Source: Grifola frondosa (taxonomy: Eukaryota; Basidiomycota; Agaricomycetes; Polyporales; Grifolaceae). From it: a stretch of 64,000 nucleotides of DNA. The first letter of the stretch is position 1. Each line of letters starts with the position of its first letter. The translations under genes were made by a program, and so were the position numbers. Shown one piece after another: positions 60,468 through 64,000 of the stretch. The DNA lies in NCBI GenBank assembly GCA_001683735.1, contig LUGG01000024.1, positions 434,001 through 498,000 of the forward strand. The letters are read 5' to 3'. Under the pieces are notes generated by a model. It was not told the origin of the DNA and made no database searches. It was given only the letters and a program-made list of their open reading frames with translations.

Positions 60468-62581
60468 ATGGCTGGCGGCTCCGCAACATCCTCGGACCGC
60501 AACACTGCGTTCGCCCATCTCATCGACCCCAGCAGAACATGGTATAGCAACAGACGGTATGACTTACCATTTCCCCGGCTCCTCTGATGTAATCCACTGA
60601 CATATGCGTTGTATAGGCTTATAATACTTCACGCATGGCTGGTCTTGCTGTGAGTAGTGCGCCATCTTCTATAACGATATGCTCACCCTTTTTTTTTACC
60701 AGGCTCATCACGTCCTCGACCAACGGATACGATGGCAGTTTGCTGAACAGCTTCCAGTCTATGCCCCTATGGAATGATTATTTCAATCAGCCTCAAGGTC
60801 CAACTCTCGGTCTTCTTACTGCCATCCAAGTGAGTTATACTCTTCTTCCTGGGTTACGACTTCGTCTGACTGACACCGTGCAGAATATTGGCTCATTAGC
60901 AGGCTTACCTTTCGCGCCATACCTTTCGGACGGCATTGGCCGTCGGCCAACCATCTGGATAGGCGCACTTGTTATGCTCGTCGGCGTCGCGGTCCAGTCT
61001 GCCTCTCGCACCATCGGCATGTTCATCGGCGCGAGGTGCGCAATGATAATCAGCTGACTGCAGCAGAATGCACTGATGCGTGAACGCTTAGGTTCCTCAT
61101 TGGTTTTGGTTTGACATTTGCTGGTGGGATCATTCCACGGGTTCTCATGCACGCTCACGCTCACGTTATCAATAGCAAACGCCGCACCCATGCTCGTTGT
61201 GGAGATTTCCTATCCGCCATACCGTGCCCCGCTCACCTCGCTTTACAACAGCTTATGGTATTCGGGTAACACTATGTGCGCATCTGTCCATTTTTCTTGC
61301 GCCTGACGTACCGGTGGCTAATTTAACGTCGTTAAGCGCATCCTGGACATCGTTCGGCACCTCCAAGATCAACAATGAGTGGTGTTGGCGCATCCCGTCC
61401 ATTGTTCAGGGCTTCCCCTCCGTCCTGCAGGTCTTCCTCGTCTTGCTCGCCCCAGAAAGCCCACGTTACCTCGTTGCGGCGGGCAAAGAGAAGGCCGCGC
61501 TGCATACGCTCGCGTACTACCACGCGGACGGCGATGAGAATGATGCGCTCGTGCAGTACGAGTTCGAGGAGATCAAGGCCGAATCCGGCTCGACCGCGAA
61601 GGTCCGCCGTGTGGCACATTTTCTACACATCGCGATGTCTGATACTCCACAGCAAGTAAGAATGTCGGGTGGAAGGCGCTGTTCAATACGCCGGGGAACC
61701 GCAAGCGGATGGTGATCATCATCGCGATCGCGTGGTTCTCACAGTGGTCCGGTAATGGCCTTGTCTCGTACTACCTCAACAAGGTCTTCGACACCATCGG
61801 CATCACCGATACCAGCATCCAGCTCGTCATCACCGGGTACGCCCCTCCCCCACTCACTCACGCTTACCGGCGCTGACGCATTGTAGGTGCCTGGCGATAT
61901 GGAATCTGATATGGGCGGTTGGCGCCTCTTTCATGGTGGACCGCCTCGGTCGGCGCCCCCTGTTCTTGACGAGCGCGGGCGGGATGTGGTGTGCTTCACG
62001 ATGCAGACCGTGTGTTCCGCGCAATACGCGCTGCACGGGAACAACGCCGCGGCGCACGCCGTCATCGCCTTCATCTTCCTCTTCTACGCCTTCTACGAGT
62101 AAGTCTCCTCCTCGCCTGTATTTGGCACGTGCTGACGTCCCGCAGCGTGGCGTTCTCGCCGCTCATCGTGTCGTACACGCTGGAGATCCTGCCGTACTCG
62201 CTGCGCGCGAAGGGCTTGAACGTATTCAGCTTCGCCATCTCCATCGCACTCATATTCAACCAATACGTCAACCCCATCGCCCTCAAGAAGATCGCCTGGA
62301 AGTATTACGTGCGTCCCCTCCTCTGTCTTCCCTTCCCGCTCTCCGCTCACCACTCATGATATTCATGATTGTAGATCGTGTACTGCTGCTGGCTCGTGTT
62401 CGAGTTCGTGTTCCTGTACTTCTTCATCGTGGAGACGAAGAACCACACGCTCGAGGAGACCTCTGCGCTGTTCGACTGCGAGGCGCTCCAGGAGCTCCAG
62501 CAGGCGACCGCCAGGGTCATCGCCGAGGTCCGCCACGAGGCCAAGGACTACGACGAGAAGGATAAGGTGTCAGATGTTTAG
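60468..62581 (+). pseudogene. MFS sugar transporter (lactose-permease-like), copy B
   Basis: Same exon-intron layout as copy A, from MAGGSATSSDRNTAFAHL to the tail KDYDEKDKVSDV. All family signatures are present (GYDGSLLNSFQ, DGIGRRPTIWIG, PESPRYLV, VDRLGRR). Copy B is intact where copy A is broken (QGFPSVLQ). It has its own single-base losses near 61,580 (aaggccgaatcc, where copy A has gaccgcaatcc) and near 61,988 (gggatgtggtgtgc). The two copies therefore carry different lesions. That suggests independent decay or random assembly indels rather than one inherited inactivation. If the lesions are sequencing errors, both genes are probably functional sugar importers. Confidence 0.8.
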
Positions 62582-63279
62582 ATATTGCACATAGCGGCTG
62601 TATTTTCCCCCCCCTCTCTCGCTTGTGGTTGTTTGATGGGTTTGGGGAGGATGGCAGGCGGGCGGACTAACAAGTGTCGCGCCGCGTGTATTTACCTCGC
62701 GCGCGGGGTTGTATATCAGAACATTGGCATTTATTCGCAGGTTACCACGTACTATTCAATTAAGTGGCGTTATCGTATCTCACGTACACGATCAGCCCCA
62801 CCACCGCTCTGTCTTCGATGTCAGCCGGACGATGCTCGACGCAGGGTGGCTTGCTGTAAGCTGGAGATCATCGAATAGTACGCACAATCTGTCGCACGAA
62901 ATTCTACCATTCAAGGTCATGGAGATTTACTCCATATAGATGACTGACATCTACCACAGTGCTCGCATGTGGCAAACGTCTCTCAGCATGGCAGCAATCT
63001 GTAAGAGCAGATTCTCGGCGTGGCCGTTCTGAGACAATCAGATGCTGAAGAAAAATCTCTTATCTGCATGTTCCGGTGCAAGTTACTACTACTACTACCA
63101 AGGGCTGCAGGCGTAGCTGGCCACACCCAGCGATCATGATCTCACCAAAAATGGCAGGTTCAGTATTCAACAGTAGTGTCCACTCCGAACAGATGTTCCC
63201 TCATCATTCCGCAGGCCGAGGAGTTTGAAATTGCGATACGTTATTCATATTGCGATTGCGGCGACTCAAGTGCAAAGCG

Positions 63280-63501
63280 ATCGTGCCTGCTGGAAAAGAG
63301 AATATAGTAGAAGACGACTGGGATGGCGCCAGAGGCGTTGAGGTCGATGTGGGGCAGCATATAATGATGCGACAGGCCAGGGCCACCATGAAGAGTGACA
63401 AGAGGACGGCCATCAGATTTGAGATCACCGACGACTTTGTACCAGGTCCGGAAGGCGTCGTGGCCATGAGTGAAAGTGTATCTTCCCGTAGTCTGTGACA
63501 T
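63280..63501 (-). pseudogene. alpha/beta hydrolase (prolyl aminopeptidase-like), 5' fragment
   Basis: ATG at 63,501 (MSQTTGRYTFTHGHDAFRTW). It contains the S33-type oxyanion motif in LVTLHGGPGLSHHYMLPH, then GAIPVVFY, after which the family would continue with a D-Q-x-G segment and the nucleophile Ser. Here the frame runs into unrelated sequence and stops. No catalytic Ser, Asp or His region follows, so only the first about 70 codons remain. The break lies near the edge of the segmental duplication. Family assignment to proline iminopeptidase/L-amino-acid amidase is from the HGGPG motif. Confidence 0.6.
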
Positions 63502-64000
63502 AGCTCGCTTGAAGTCGATGCAAACAGATGGAGCCTCCAAACGGAGCCCTATTATGTATCAAAGACGTCGGAGCATCAGCTTCTCATCGAACCAGACTAG
63601 AAATATCTGTACCTGTCGAATTTAGAAGAAGGCTGTTCTGTAGTTCCCCTCAGCAAATGGAGGAATCTGAGGCTGCCGCATGTTTTGATACGACTCTTCA
63701 TCATCCTCCGTCGTCGCTGCAACCCGTGCAGGTGTGGGGGTGGAAGAATCTGAATCTGTTTGGAAATCAAACCTACCGTCGGCGGTGCCGATTGGTCTAC
63801 AATCGACGATATCGACGACTGCATGTTAGCAGAAGTAACTTCGCATCTCTCCTGTAGCTAGACATCTTTTGAGAGGACGATCGAGTCCGAAGCAATCTTA
63901 CAGCGCAGCCCGAGTGGAGCGTGGAGTACGCGCGAGTTTGAAGGCAACAGGATCTAAGTTTATGCGTTTATGCATAGCTGGTATACTTATGTATGTTGAA
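63502..64000. other. right window edge, nothing recognised
   Basis: Likely the promoter side of the truncated hydrolase gene, with no further coding signal. Confidence 0.4.

Larger units (their letters stand above)
60128..63150 (+). repeat. segmental duplication, copy B
   Basis: Counterpart of 20,483-23,330 plus 27,895-28,050, same orientation. It lacks the gypsy insertion: the site reads gcagcaatctgtaagagcag at about 62,991-63,010. Confidence 0.85.

Noticed and set aside
63083..63097. (ACT)n as a functional repeat
   Set aside because: It is only five units, a common microsatellite.

Overview
The window is nuclear DNA of a filamentous basidiomycete, most likely an Agaricomycete. Genes are broken by many short GT-AG introns of about 35-90 nt, often with CTNAC-type branch points. 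Recognisable products are fungal: the autophagy scaffold ATG11, a lactose-permease-like MFS transporter, a DUF6698-type protein, a DUF4748-type protein, and Ty1/copia and Ty3/gypsy elements of kinds common in Agaricomycetes. No prokaryotic feature, tRNA, rRNA or CRISPR was seen.

Layout. (1) 1-23,330 is a GC-richer, gene-bearing arm. It holds a PD-(D/E)XK-like protein, a C2H2 zinc-finger protein, a small DUF4748-like membrane protein, a poorly resolved stretch (5.8-14 kb) with three unrecognised spliced genes, a heavily frameshifted ATG11 gene, and a sugar transporter. (2) 23,331 to about 48,000 is an AT-rich, visibly CpG-poor transposon island. It starts with a dead gypsy element that itself carries three insertions, followed by four copies of a TA-flanked MITE, a Tc1-like element with about 220-bp inverted repeats, a spliced DUF6698-type gene and helicase debris. 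(3) 48,181-58,159 is a younger retrotransposon block: a miniature LTR element (TRIM) and a dead copia element with a matching 5-bp target duplication (CTTTA). The copia 3' LTR is split by a 3.19-kb terminal-inverted-repeat transposon carrying an intron-containing host-type gene. (4) 58,160-64,000 returns to gene-like DNA: helicase debris, a 657-bp inverted-repeat element, an unrecognised Cys-rich gene, a second copy of the sugar transporter, and the 5' fragment of an alpha/beta hydrolase.

How it fits together. The transporter region is a segmental duplication (about 20,483-23,330 plus 27,895-28,050, versus 60,128-63,150). The right-hand copy keeps the empty target site, so the gypsy element entered the left-hand copy after duplication. 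The best candidate for something new is a family of elements whose ends read CATCAGCAAAA or close variants. It includes small MITEs and the 3.19-kb gene-carrying member. Two members can be compared with their empty target sites, and both show a 2-bp target duplication (AA and AC). ATG11 and both transporter copies contain several single-base frame breaks. Residual assembly indels and real gene decay cannot be separated from sequence alone.
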